Assembly: GCA_016209885.1 (NCBI GenBank)
Contig: JACQVF010000023.1
Location: 62,001-126,000, forward strand
Source: Gemmatimonadota bacterium
GTDB taxonomy: Bacteria > Gemmatimonadota > Gemmatimonadetes > Longimicrobiales > Gaopeijiaceae
DNA: 64,000 bases
Reading direction: 5' to 3'
The translations under genes were made by a program, and so were the position numbers. The notes beneath the pieces were generated by a model. It saw only the letters and a program-made list of their open reading frames with translations, was not told the origin of the DNA and did no database searches. Shown here piece after piece: positions 44,085-52,944 of this stretch (the first letter of the stretch is position 1; every line of letters starts with the position of its first letter).

Positions 44085-45224
44085 ATGATGGACGACGTTC
44101 TTCGGCTGGCGGAGCGGTACGTGCCGCGCTTCCTCGAGCTTCTGCGTGCGCTGGTGGAGCGGGAATCGCCCAGCGGCGACGTGGCGCGCAGTCGCGAGCT
44201 GGCCATGTTTCTGGCGCGCGAGCTCGAAGCGCGCGGCGCGCGGGTGGAGCTCCACCCGGGCTCGGGATTCGGGGAACACATGCTGGCGCATCTCTCCGGG
44301 CGCGCGGCGGGGTCGCGTCCGCTTCTCGTCATCGGTCACCTGGATACGGTTCACCCGGCGGGCTCGCTCGCACGCATGCCGTTCGGGGTCGCGGAGGGCC
44401 GCGTGTCGGGGCCGGGGGCCTACGACATGAAAGGCGGCGTGGCCGGCGTGCTTCTGGCGCTCGATGTGCTGGCGGAGCGCGGCGAGCTGCCGGCGCGTGA
44501 TCTTCGCATCCTGGTCACCTGCGACGAGGAGGTCGGCTCGAGCACGTCGCGCGAGCTCATCGAGCGGCTGGCGCGCGAGGCAGAGGCGGCGCTCGTGATC
44601 GAGCCGCCGCTGCCGGGCGGGGTGGCGAAGACCGCTCGCAAGGGTGGTTCCACCTACACGCTCGCGGTTCACGGCCGCGCCGCGCACGCGGGGATCGAGC
44701 CGAAGCGCGGGGCCAGCGCGGTCCACGAGCTGGCGCGCCAGGTCGCGCAGATCGTCGAGCTCGCGGACCCGGACCGCGGCACCACGGTGAACGTCGGGGA
44801 GATCGCCGGCGGGACGAAAGTCAACGTCGTGGCGGAATCTGCGGTAGCCGCCATCGACGTGCGGTTCTGGACGCGGGACGAGGCGGAGCGGGTGGACCGG
44901 GCCCTGCGCTCCCTCCAGCCCTTCGATCCGCGGTGCCGCCTCGAGATCTCGGGCGGCGTGAACCGCGGCGCGCTCGAACGCACGGCTGAGAATGCAGCGC
45001 TCTACGAGCGCGCGCGAGAGATCGCGCTTCGCCTGGGGTTCGAGCTAGGTGAAGGCGCGACCGGAGGTGGGAGCGACGGCAACCTCACCTCCGCGGTCGG
45101 CTGCCCGACGCTGGACGGTCTGGGGATCGACGGCGGCGGCGCGCACTCGCCGGACGAGCACATCTTGATGTCGGACGTGCCGCGACGGATCGCCTTTCTC
45201 AGCCGGCTGCTCGTGGCCCTGTGA
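44085..45224 (+). CDS. M20-family metallopeptidase (glutamate carboxypeptidase-like)
   Basis: 379 residues. Zinc ligands and catalytic residues are in GHLDTVHPAG, GAYDMKGGVAG, TCDEEVGS and the final HSPDEHI. A lid/dimerisation domain lies between, with RAAHAGIEPKRGASA. It fits the CPG2/ArgE-DapE class, which hydrolyses N-acyl or peptide bonds of glutamate-like substrates. Starts at ATG 44085 or 44088. It is 52 bases after glcF and on the same strand. Confidence 0.9.
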   Translation: MMDDVLRLAERYVPRFLELLRALVERESPSGDVARSRELAMFLARELEARGARVELHPGSGFGEHMLAHLSGRAAGSRPLLVIGHLDTVHPAGSLARMPFGVAEGRVSGPGAYDMKGGVAGVLLALDVLAERGELPARDLRILVTCDEEVGSSTSRELIERLAREAEAALVIEPPLPGGVAKTARKGGSTYTLAVHGRAAHAGIEPKRGASAVHELARQVAQIVELADPDRGTTVNVGEIAGGTKVNVVAESAVAAIDVRFWTRDEAERVDRALRSLQPFDPRCRLEISGGVNRGALERTAENAALYERAREIALRLGFELGEGATGGGSDGNLTSAVGCPTLDGLGIDGGGAHSPDEHILMSDVPRRIAFLSRLLVAL

Positions 45225-45260
45225 GCGGGTTAGTGGGTGAGTGGGTGAGCGCGTGAGCCC
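45225..45260 (+). repeat. Short GTGGGTGA-type repeats after the M20 gene
   Basis: The bases just after the stop read as imperfect repeats of GTGAGCGGGT / AGTGGGTG / AGTGGGTG / AGCGCGTG. A related string in the opposite sense (CTCACCCGC, then CTCACGCG) lies at about 45378-45405. The arrangement could fold as a long loose hairpin between the convergent genes. Confidence 0.4.
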
Positions 45261-45400
45261 TCCGTCGCCCGGGCGCGCTTCTGGCAGTCGAGCGCTCGCC
45301 CGGTGAGGCCCCGGGTGAGGCGCGTTGCGAGGGGCTTGTCCGGCAGACCCGCGTGCTCTCGGATGCCGCGAGGGACTCACCCGCTTACCCCCTCGCTCCC

Positions 45401-46060
45401 TCACGCGCCGGGGCGTGGCGGCTGTGTGGGGTGGATCTCGAATGCGGTCGTCCGCGCCTCGAAGCGCCGGTTCGGGAGCCCGAGCATGCGAACGAGCAGA
45501 CGCTGCAGCCCGGTGGCCACCGCGCTCTCGGGCTCGCGCTCGCCGGATACCGCCGGCCCGAGTTCGCCTCGCAGCCAGCGGCGCAGCTCCTCGAGGTCCG
45601 AGAGCGCGAGGGTCTCGACCTGGAGCGTCGCGACGTAGTAGTAGCGCCCGGGCCGGTCAGGCCGGAGATCCACGCTCACCGTGTCCCGCAGGGCCTGAGC
45701 GGCCGCCTCCAGCGAACCCAGCGTACGCTCGGCCGCGGAGGAGGAGCTGATGCGCAGGCGCAAACGGGCCTCCAGTGGCTCGTACAGGAGCAGGGCGTAC
45801 CAGGTCGTCTGGTCCACGAGTCCGTCGATGAAGCGATCGCGCCACAGCTCGGTGCGCACGGTGATGCGGAGCGGGAGCCCGGAGAGGACAGCCTCTGTGA
45901 GCCCAGGGTCGGCCAGGAGGTCGCCGATCCGGAATGAGAGGGAGCCGGTCGCGGGTGCGACGTCGAGGGTCAGCGGGGGCGGGGGCTGCGCTGCTGTGCC
46001 CGATGGGAGTGCCAGAGAGGCCTCCAGCAGCGCCAGCCAAAGCGCAGGGGGCGGCGTCAT
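45401..46060 (-). CDS. Secreted protein, possibly DUF4390
   Basis: 219 residues with a signal peptide (ALWLALLEASLALPSGTAAQ). The mature part shows a pattern seen in DUF4390 proteins: GSLSFRIGDLLADPGLTEAVLSG, then PLRITVRTELWRDRF and a strand pair ending in YYVATLQVETLALSD. DUF4390 proteins are often encoded beside NtrY/NtrX-like systems, and this gene is the last of a minus-strand run with such a pair, which supports the call. The ATG at 46060 has a G-rich ribosome site. Confidence 0.55.
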   Translation of the reverse strand: MTPPPALWLALLEASLALPSGTAAQPPPPLTLDVAPATGSLSFRIGDLLADPGLTEAVLSGLPLRITVRTELWRDRFIDGLVDQTTWYALLLYEPLEARLRLRISSSSAAERTLGSLEAAAQALRDTVSVDLRPDRPGRYYYVATLQVETLALSDLEELRRWLRGELGPAVSGEREPESAVATGLQRLLVRMLGLPNRRFEARTTAFEIHPTQPPRPGA

Positions 46061-46114
46061 CGCCGCCCCCTGCCGCCTCCACCGCCGCCAGCGAGCCAGC
46101 GTCACTGCGACCTG

Positions 46115-47839
46115 CTAGAAGCGCTGCCCGAGGCGCACGAAGAAGTTGGGGCTCCGCTCGTCACCGTTCAGCGGGACGGCCCAGTACACGCCCAGGTTGC
46201 CCAGAAGCAGCCCGACTCCCGCATCGTAGAGCGCGGACGTGTCCGTGCCGCCCGGCCCGCCGGGGCCGTCCAGCGCCCACCCCTTCCCGGCGTTGAAGAA
46301 CACCACCCAGCTCGGGCTCACGTCCACGGACCAGGAATCCCAGATCTCGTCCCAGTCGTCGTCGTCCCCGCCGAACCCGATGTCGAAGCTCAGGCGACCC
46401 CGGTACTCGACCTGCAGCACCGCGAAACGATCGCAGCCATAGGCGGGGAAGAACGGCTCCTGCACGCCCCCCGGCGGCCCGTACGCCACTACGGTATTAC
46501 GGGCGCCGCAGTCGCCCTCGAACAGCCGATACCCTGGCAGCGAACCCTCGCCGCCCAGGGCATGCTGGAACTGCGGCGGCAGCGCCCGGTCTTCCAGCGC
46601 GCCGCCCACGACGGCGCGCAGGTCGAGACGCGCGCCCGGCGCCACGCGATTGTAGCGCCGCAGGTCGAGCAGCGCGTGGGTGAAGCGTTCGTCCAGCTCG
46701 ACGGGGGCGGCAGGACCCGTACCGCCGCCCGGGACGGTCGCCGCGGGAATCGCCAGCGAGCCGCCCAGACCCCGCTCCACCCTGGCGTTCAGGTACCAGC
46801 CGTCGGCGGGATCGTCCCGGTCGCTGCGCACATCGAGTTCCAGGTTCGCGACCACCGAGCGGAGCGTTCCCTCACCCACCAGCGGCTGCGGACGCCACGG
46901 CTCGTCATTGTCCACCAGCGCCCAGGGACCCCCCGGCGCCCGTACCCGGTGCTCCTCCGTCCGATACTCGACCGTCGCGTCCAGCGGCAGTCCTTGAGGC
47001 GTCACGCGCACATACGCCTGCCAGCCCTGGCGCTCGAAATAGTCCCGGTAGTCCTTGTGGTAGACGAACGTGGCGAGCGATGACTCCAGGGCCGTCAGCC
47101 CCCAGGTCTCGATGGGCTCCACCACCGAACGCGCGCCCACGCCGACCCGCACGGCACGGTGCCCGCCCGCGAACTGCTCGATGCGCGCCGAGTAGCCCAT
47201 GAGCTCCGTATCGAAGGAGAAGCCCGACTCGGTGCGCCAGATGCCAAACGCCTCCACCCGCATGGGATGGCTGCCGCTCGTCTCGATAATCGGACCGAAC
47301 ATCACGGGCAAGCCCTCGACGCGGTTGTAGCTCGAGAACGAGCGGATCGTGAACCGCGAGCGCCCGAAGCCGAGTTCGTGCGAGAGACGGCCGCGATCGC
47401 GCCGCCGCGTGCCAACGTAGCGGATGCGGTCACCCCGGTGCACGTACCGCAGCGCCTCCTCGTAAACCGTCAGCGTCCCGCTCACCTCCGCGGCGCCGGC
47501 CCCCTGCACGGCTCCACCCACCACAGTCACGTCGCCCTGCACCGAGCCGCCGGACTCGAACTCCAGGTCCCCGTTCACGACGACGACCTCGCCCTCGATC
47601 CGGCCCAACACCGTGAACGGGCCGCCCAGCACCGCCACGTCCCCGACGATCACGCGCTCCGGAGGAATCCGCGAGGCGCCCCGGAAATGGATCGTCGTGG
47701 GACGGTTGAAGAATTCCACGATCTCCTCCGCCACCGCCCTCGGCAGAGCCGCCTCCGTTACCGCTCGCTCCTGAGCCAGCGCCGCGCCAACCGGCAGCAC
47801 GGGGAAGGAAAGCGCCCAAACTGCGATCAGACCTCGCAT
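46115..47839 (-). CDS. Omp85/BamA-like outer-membrane protein with a bactofilin-like N-terminal region
   Basis: 574 residues: signal peptide (VWALSFPVLPVGAALAQ); a region at about 65-130 of short repeated strands like VIVGDVAVLGGPFTVLG, IEGEVVVVNGDLEFES and VQGDVTVVGG, as in beta-helical polymer-forming domains; then a barrel of about 420 residues resembling surface-antigen/Omp85 barrels, ending FFVRLGQRF with the terminal Phe. There are no clear POTRA domains. The combination is unusual. The ATG at 47839 has GGAGG six bases upstream. It is downstream of the NtrX-like regulator. Confidence 0.7.
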   Translation of the reverse strand: MRGLIAVWALSFPVLPVGAALAQERAVTEAALPRAVAEEIVEFFNRPTTIHFRGASRIPPERVIVGDVAVLGGPFTVLGRIEGEVVVVNGDLEFESGGSVQGDVTVVGGAVQGAGAAEVSGTLTVYEEALRYVHRGDRIRYVGTRRRDRGRLSHELGFGRSRFTIRSFSSYNRVEGLPVMFGPIIETSGSHPMRVEAFGIWRTESGFSFDTELMGYSARIEQFAGGHRAVRVGVGARSVVEPIETWGLTALESSLATFVYHKDYRDYFERQGWQAYVRVTPQGLPLDATVEYRTEEHRVRAPGGPWALVDNDEPWRPQPLVGEGTLRSVVANLELDVRSDRDDPADGWYLNARVERGLGGSLAIPAATVPGGGTGPAAPVELDERFTHALLDLRRYNRVAPGARLDLRAVVGGALEDRALPPQFQHALGGEGSLPGYRLFEGDCGARNTVVAYGPPGGVQEPFFPAYGCDRFAVLQVEYRGRLSFDIGFGGDDDDWDEIWDSWSVDVSPSWVVFFNAGKGWALDGPGGPGGTDTSALYDAGVGLLLGNLGVYWAVPLNGDERSPNFFVRLGQRF

Positions 47840-48053
47840 CTCGACCTCCAGCCTGAGGGCCGCCGTCTCGCAAGGGCCGTGGCATTGCACGATGCGTACC
47901 AGCTACCCCGCGTTGCCCGCGCCCAGACCGGAACCTCGTAACTCGCAGTCAGACAATGCAGTTCACTTGTATCCACCCCGATGACCTCCGCGGCGCCACC
48001 ACCGTGCAGCGGCGCGGGTGTTGCGAATCGACACACTTCGTCTCGGGACACGA

Positions 48054-49439
48054 TCAGTCGGCGTCGGTAGAGGGCCCGGCGGCCGTCGGCTCGCCTCGGA
48101 TCCCCAGGCGCCTCATCCTCCGGTACAGGTTCGCGCGGTCGGTGTCAAGGCGGCGTGCCGCTTCGGCCACGTTGCCGCGAGTGGCGCGGAGGGCGTCCGC
48201 AATGAGGGCCCGTTCATAGTCGGCCAGGCGCCGGGCGAGGGGTCGGTGGTCGGGCGGTTCGGGCGCGGGGAGCCGTCCCGCGTCGGGCAGAACGCGAGCC
48301 ACGTCGTCGGCGCAGACGGTGGCACCGCTGTGGAGGATGACCAGGCGCTCCACGATGTTGAACAGTTCGCGGACGTTGCCGGGCCACGGGCACGTCTGGA
48401 GCCGCTCGATGGCATCGGGCGCGAACTCGGGGGTCTGGAGCCCGTAGCGCGAGCGTAGGCGCGCGAGGGCGTGGTGGACCAGGAGGGGGACGTCGTCGCT
48501 GCGTTCCCGGAGCGGAGGGATATGGATGGGCATGACCTCGAGGCGGAAAAGGAGGTCGTCGCGGAACCGTCCGTGAGTGACCTCGGCGCGCAGGTCGCGG
48601 TTCGTGGCGGCGATGACGCGGACGTCCACGTGGATGGCATCGGTGCCGCCGACGCGCTCGATGACTCCCGTCTCGATGGCGCGCAGCAGTTTCGCCTGGG
48701 CCTCGGCTCCGAGGTCTGCGACCTCGTCGAGGAAGAGGCTCCCCCGGTGGGCGAGCTCGATGCGGCCGCGGTGGCGGCTGGTGGCCCCCGTAAAGGCTCC
48801 TTTCTCGTGGCCGAACATCTCGCTTTCTACGAGATCCCGGGGGATGGCCGCGCTGTTCACGCGTGCGAACGGCCCGTCCCTGCGGGCCGAGAGGTGGTGG
48901 AGCGCGACGGCGGCGAGCTCCTTACCCGTCCCGCTCTCTCCCGTGATGAGGACGCGGGCGTCCGTGGGCGCGACGCGGCGGATGAGCGCGCGGACCTGCT
49001 CGAGGGCGGTGCTCGCGCCCACGAGCTCGTAGCCGGGCCCGAGCTCGTCGCGGAGTGCGCGGCTGAGGTCGCGGGCGCGCTGGATCTCGAGGGCGCCGCG
49101 CACGGTGAGCAGTACGGCCTCGGGGGTGAGGGGCTTCTCGATGAAGTGGAATGCGCCCAGCCGCGTGGCCCGCACGGCGTCGCCGAGGGTGGCGCGCCCG
49201 CTCATCATGACCACGGGCAGTCCGGGCGCCTGGCCGGCCAGGCGGCGGAGCGTCTCGAGGCCGTCGATCCCCGGGAGCGCGAGATCCAGGAGGACGACGT
49301 CCGGCTCCGATTCCTGGACGGCAGCAAGCGCCGCCTCGCCTGTGGCCGCCTCGCGGACGCGGTATCCCTCCGACTCCAGAAGCGAGCGGAGCATGCGGCG
49401 GGTGTTCGCCTCGTCGTCGACGATCAGGATCTCGCTCAT
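48054..49439 (-). CDS. NtrX-like sigma-54-dependent response regulator
   Basis: 461 residues: receiver domain with D52 in VVLLDLALPG and K102; AAA+ domain with Walker A GESGTGKE (167-174), the sigma-54 contact loop GAFTGA (214-219), LFLDEVADL and WPGNVREL; a Fis-type helix-turn-helix at the end (NVAEAARRLDTDRANLYRRM). It would activate sigma-54 promoters when phosphorylated by the NtrY-like kinase encoded upstream. I did not find a convincing -24/-12 site in the nearby intergenic regions. Confidence 0.93.
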   Translation of the reverse strand: MSEILIVDDEANTRRMLRSLLESEGYRVREAATGEAALAAVQESEPDVVLLDLALPGIDGLETLRRLAGQAPGLPVVMMSGRATLGDAVRATRLGAFHFIEKPLTPEAVLLTVRGALEIQRARDLSRALRDELGPGYELVGASTALEQVRALIRRVAPTDARVLITGESGTGKELAAVALHHLSARRDGPFARVNSAAIPRDLVESEMFGHEKGAFTGATSRHRGRIELAHRGSLFLDEVADLGAEAQAKLLRAIETGVIERVGGTDAIHVDVRVIAATNRDLRAEVTHGRFRDDLLFRLEVMPIHIPPLRERSDDVPLLVHHALARLRSRYGLQTPEFAPDAIERLQTCPWPGNVRELFNIVERLVILHSGATVCADDVARVLPDAGRLPAPEPPDHRPLARRLADYERALIADALRATRGNVAEAARRLDTDRANLYRRMRRLGIRGEPTAAGPSTDAD

Positions 49440-49487
49440 CCCTGGCGCGTCCAGTCGATCGCTGCGATGGCGCGGTTCGGCTCCCCG

Positions 49488-50210
49488 CTATCCGCGGGTC
49501 TCGAGCTCGAGGATCAGACCTCTCCCGTCCGCGGAGAGGCTGGCTCGCCGGCACCGCGTGCGGGCCGCGGGCGCGTAGAAGAGCTGGATGGGCGCCCGCG
49601 CGGAGCCGTCCGGCGGGCCGTGCTCGCACGTGCCCGCGTCGCGGAAGAACGGGGACAGCGTCTGAGTGAGGGCGTCGCCGCCGGCACCTTCGGCGCGAAG
49701 CACGCCCAGCAGGACGAGCGCCTGGGGCGGCACGTCCGTGGCGACGTAGGCCATGAGTGCGCGCACGATTTCGCGCGCGTCGTCCGTCGGCGCTCCCAGG
49801 CGGAAGGCCATGACGTCGATGCGCACGCGCTTCGTCAGGTCGTAGAGCGCGTCGTGCACGGTGAAGCGGTGTGCGCCGCCCGTGAGCATGACGGTGGTGT
49901 CTCCGAGCGCCTTGCCGGCGAGGAACGCGAACGTGACGGATTCGGCGCGTCCCGGACGGGTGGACTCGCGACTGGTGGCGCGGGCGACGTCGCCGAACCA
50001 GGCGCTATCGGCGTCCGCGGCGAGGATGACGTGGTGCGGCTGGGCTGCCTGGATCTGACTCGCCACATCCGCGGCGCTCGCCCCGGGCGGCGCGGCGTAT
50101 GCCAGGACGCGCACCGTGAGCGGTTTCGGGCCGCCCAGGCGAATCGCGCAGGCGGCCAGCAGAAGGGGTGCGGTCGCCGCCAGAAGTGCGGCGGCTTTCC
50201 TCGCGATCAT
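49488..50210 (-). CDS. Lipoprotein of unknown function inside a two-component operon
   Basis: 240 residues with a lipobox LLLAAC at residues 16-21. The mature domain contains VRVLAYAAPPGASAADVASQI, HVILAADADSAWFGDVA and VMLTGGAHRFTVHDALYDL. The regular alternation suggests an alpha/beta fold, but I do not recognise a family. The ATG overlaps the kinase stop by four bases (ATGA), and the regulator gene follows 48 bases later. That placement suggests it modulates or senses for the kinase. Confidence 0.7.
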   Translation of the reverse strand: MIARKAAALLAATAPLLLAACAIRLGGPKPLTVRVLAYAAPPGASAADVASQIQAAQPHHVILAADADSAWFGDVARATSRESTRPGRAESVTFAFLAGKALGDTTVMLTGGAHRFTVHDALYDLTKRVRIDVMAFRLGAPTDDAREIVRALMAYVATDVPPQALVLLGVLRAEGAGGDALTQTLSPFFRDAGTCEHGPPDGSARAPIQLFYAPAARTRCRRASLSADGRGLILELETRG

Positions 50211-51445
50211 GGTGCGCTCGCCGTGGAGAGGTGGACGATGAACTCGGCACCGCCGCCCTCACGGTTGCGGGCGGAGACATCGCCGCCCTGGGCGCGGATC
50301 GTCTGGCGCACGAGGGCGAGCCCGAGGCCGGTGCCGCGACTCTTGGTGGTGAACCCGGGCTCCCAGATACGGTCGATGATCTCGGGGTCGAGCCCTGGCC
50401 CGCGGTCCGCGACGCGCACTTCCACGAAGGGGGCGGCACCTTCGCCGTCGCCATTCGCCTCGATGGCCCGGAGCCAGATCTCGACGCCCGTGGACTCCCC
50501 GGCGGATGCGTCGAGCGCATTCAGGAGGAGGTTCCGGAAGGCACGCAACAGGGTCTCGTAGTGGCCGTTCACCGGCGGCAGGCCGTGCGGCGCATGCACG
50601 ACGATGCGCGTCTGCTGGGACGCGTGGCTGCGGGCGAGTGCTTCCATGAGCTCGACGAGATCGATCTGCGACGTGGGTCCCTCCGGCAATCGCCCGAACT
50701 GCGAGAACGCTCGCGCCATCTCGTCCAGTCGCTCGATCTCGGCTCCCAGCACGGCGACGGGCTCGTGCAAGGCCCGGTCGGCGCGCCCCTGGATTCTGGC
50801 GAGGGCCAGGCGCATGGGGGTCAGCGGGTTCTTGAGCTCGTGGGCGACACGGCGAGCCATGTCCGTCCAGGCCCGCAGCCTCTCGGCCTCGACCTGGCGG
50901 CGGCGTGCCGCGTCGAGCTCCGCGGCCATGCGGCGCAGCGCGCCCCGGAGTGCCTCGAACTCGCGGACCGAGGCGCCCGAGCGCTCGGCCGCTTCCGGCA
51001 GCGGCTCCGAGCGCGCGATGCGTTCCGTCCAGCCGATGAGCTCGCTGATCGGTCGAGAGAGCGAGTAGGCGAGGGCGCGGGCGATGACGAGGGCGAGGGC
51101 GGTCATCAGCACGCCGGCGGCCAGGGCCACTAGAGGGAGTACGCGGAGGAAGCGTTCGCCCACCAGGGCGTAGAGCCTAGAGAGCCGCAGCGACTCGGAG
51201 AGCGCTTCCTGGTGCGCACGGATCGCGGAGCCGACGCGGCGGTCGGCGGGCGCGACCCGCTGGACGCTGTCGATCAGCGCGCGCCCGGACTCCGCCACGG
51301 CCTCCCAGGGACCGGCCGTCCCCGACCCGGCCACGATCTCGCGGAGGAGCAGCGTAGCGCCGAGGAGCGCGACGCCGGCCACGGCGACGGCGACGGCGAG
51401 GATGGCCAGGAAGACCCCGGTCTGGAAGCTCCGGACCTTCAGCAT
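50207..51445 (-). CDS. NtrY-like sensor histidine kinase
   Basis: 412 residues: two membrane helices (about 10-34 and 101-122) around an extracytoplasmic helical segment of some 65 residues, a HAMP-like linker (YSLSRPISELIGWTERIA), a HisKA domain with H202 in RRVAHELKNPLTPM, and an HATPase domain (NLLLNALDAS, DRGPGLDPEI, GTGLGLALV). The HELKNPLTP box is typical of NtrY. It starts at ATG 51445. First gene of a run: kinase, lipoprotein, regulator, Omp85-like protein, secreted protein. Confidence 0.9.
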   Translation of the reverse strand: MLKVRSFQTGVFLAILAVAVAVAGVALLGATLLLREIVAGSGTAGPWEAVAESGRALIDSVQRVAPADRRVGSAIRAHQEALSESLRLSRLYALVGERFLRVLPLVALAAGVLMTALALVIARALAYSLSRPISELIGWTERIARSEPLPEAAERSGASVREFEALRGALRRMAAELDAARRRQVEAERLRAWTDMARRVAHELKNPLTPMRLALARIQGRADRALHEPVAVLGAEIERLDEMARAFSQFGRLPEGPTSQIDLVELMEALARSHASQQTRIVVHAPHGLPPVNGHYETLLRAFRNLLLNALDASAGESTGVEIWLRAIEANGDGEGAAPFVEVRVADRGPGLDPEIIDRIWEPGFTTKSRGTGLGLALVRQTIRAQGGDVSARNREGGGAEFIVHLSTASAP

Positions 51446-51866
51446 CGCGGAATCTACGGGTGTGGTGTGCGGCGTGGCCGGGGCTGGTGTGGCGAAATGG
51501 CCACTTGACTTCGCACGCGCGGCTGCCAAAACTTTTTACATGGGGGTGCGTGCCGGAACCCGAGCCGGCGGTTTGCGCGCTCCCAACTGTAGGCGATCGT
51601 TGGACGCTCCTTTGGCCCCACTCGTGCAGGACATCCGCGTCGCGGCCGAGCCGATCTCCGGCGCCGCAAGCCGGCGATCCGGGCGCGCGGGTTCCCGCGG
51701 GTCGTTGCGGGCGCTGCGGTTTCGCGCAACTGATTCACCGGACCGCCGGCGAATCGTGGCCGGTCGCGCCACGGCTCGAAAGGTAGACCCGGGCGAACGA
51801 GGTGGGCAAGCAGGGCTCCGGATTTTCCGGATCCTCGGCCGGTGAACGCGGGAGGAGAGACACGCG
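51446..51866. other. 421-bp divergent intergenic region
   Basis: Between the kinase (minus) and a hypothetical gene (plus). TTGACT at 51505-51510 looks like a plus-strand -35 box but has no good -10 partner. An AT-richer patch CCAAAACTTTTTACATGG at 51526-51543 stands out. I see no coding sequence. Confidence 0.4.
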
Positions 51867-52589
51867 GTGATCGTACCCAACGTCCGCGCGATGTTCGGGC
51901 GCCGGGAGGCGTGGCAGGCCGTCGCCCTGCTGGCCGGGGGCGATCCCGACCTCGCCCAATCCGCCGAGGATCGGCTGCGCGAGGAAGGGCTGGATGCCCT
52001 CCTCGACGATCCGCGGCTGCTCAACGCGATCCTCACGGACCGTGAGGTCAGCGTGCGCCCGGACCTTGTATTCTACGTGCTCGTGCGCCATGCACTGCTG
52101 GAGGGAGGGATCGACGATCTCCGGCTGGCGGATTACATCGCCGCGTTGCTCCTCGCCTTCGGGCGGGGGCGGCGCGCGAACCGGGTCGCGGATAGCGACG
52201 AGGTCGAGTACGAGTACCTGGTGGACGTCGCGACGGACCTGGCCGGCGAGAAGGGCCGACGCGCGTTCCTCTTGCGTGCGCACCTGGGGAACTACTCCCT
52301 CTGGCTCTCGGGGCTCTTTCCTCAGTACATCGAGGCGCGGGTCGAGCACCGGGGCGCGCCGCCGCTCGAGTATTACGAGGAGATGGGCGCGACCGGCTAC
52401 CGCCTGGCCGCTGACACGGTTTTCGCCGAGGCGTTCGGCCTCGATAGGCTGTACCTCGATGCCGCGGTACGCTTCCCAGCACTTCGCACGGCGTTGAACC
52501 GGCTCTCGTACAGGCATTTCTGGCCGGGGACGGGGCTGCGCCGTGGTGGGCTGCCGGGGAGAGGTTCGCAGCGGCTCGATCTCGGCTAG
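51867..52589 (+). CDS. Conserved-looking hypothetical cytosolic protein
   Basis: 240 residues, starting at GTG 51867 with a strong GGAGGAGAG seven bases upstream. Entirely soluble and probably all-helical: MFGRREAWQAVALLAGG, then ADYIAALLLAFGRGRR, DEVEYEYLVDVATDL and an aromatic GNYSLWLSGLFPQYIEAR. No motif that I recognise. The clear ribosome site and uniform codon use argue that it is a real gene. The next small gene starts 16 bases later. Confidence 0.7.
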   Translation: MIVPNVRAMFGRREAWQAVALLAGGDPDLAQSAEDRLREEGLDALLDDPRLLNAILTDREVSVRPDLVFYVLVRHALLEGGIDDLRLADYIAALLLAFGRGRRANRVADSDEVEYEYLVDVATDLAGEKGRRAFLLRAHLGNYSLWLSGLFPQYIEARVEHRGAPPLEYYEEMGATGYRLAADTVFAEAFGLDRLYLDAAVRFPALRTALNRLSYRHFWPGTGLRRGGLPGRGSQRLDLG

Positions 52590-52605
52590 CAGGCGACCTT
52601 TTGGC

Positions 52606-52944
52606 ATGCGGGTGCGGCTCTCCCTTCTGCCCAGCTCCGCGCCACTGGAAGGCGGGGGCGCCGCGATCTGTCCGCATTGCTGGATGGTGAACCCCGGGAT
52701 GTTCCTGCTCTGCGCCCGCTGTGGTGCGGACATGCGCACATACCTGCAGGAGTCGGCGGGGTTGCGGCGGACGGCGCCGCTCCAGAGTCCCGTGCCCGTC
52801 CTGGGCGGCCCGCGGCTTTCGGCGCTGCAGCGCGTGCTGCTGGGTGGTTTCCTCCTCGTGCTCGCCCTTGGTCAGGTGCTCAGCGCGACGGCGCCCCGGC
52901 AGCCCGTTCGCGATTCGAGCCCGAGTCCGGCATCGGCGCCCTGA
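52606..52944 (+). CDS. Small zinc-ribbon membrane protein
   Basis: 112 residues with a zinc ribbon (ICPHC and LCARCGADM, about 17 residues apart) followed by one membrane helix, LLGGFLLVLALGQVL, and a short outer tail. Zinc-ribbon plus helix proteins of this kind have no assigned role. The 3' end overlaps the convergent hydrolase gene by 65 bases. It is probably cotranscribed with the upstream hypothetical gene. Confidence 0.65.
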   Translation: MRVRLSLLPSSAPLEGGGAAICPHCWMVNPGMFLLCARCGADMRTYLQESAGLRRTAPLQSPVPVLGGPRLSALQRVLLGGFLLVLALGQVLSATAPRQPVRDSSPSPASAP

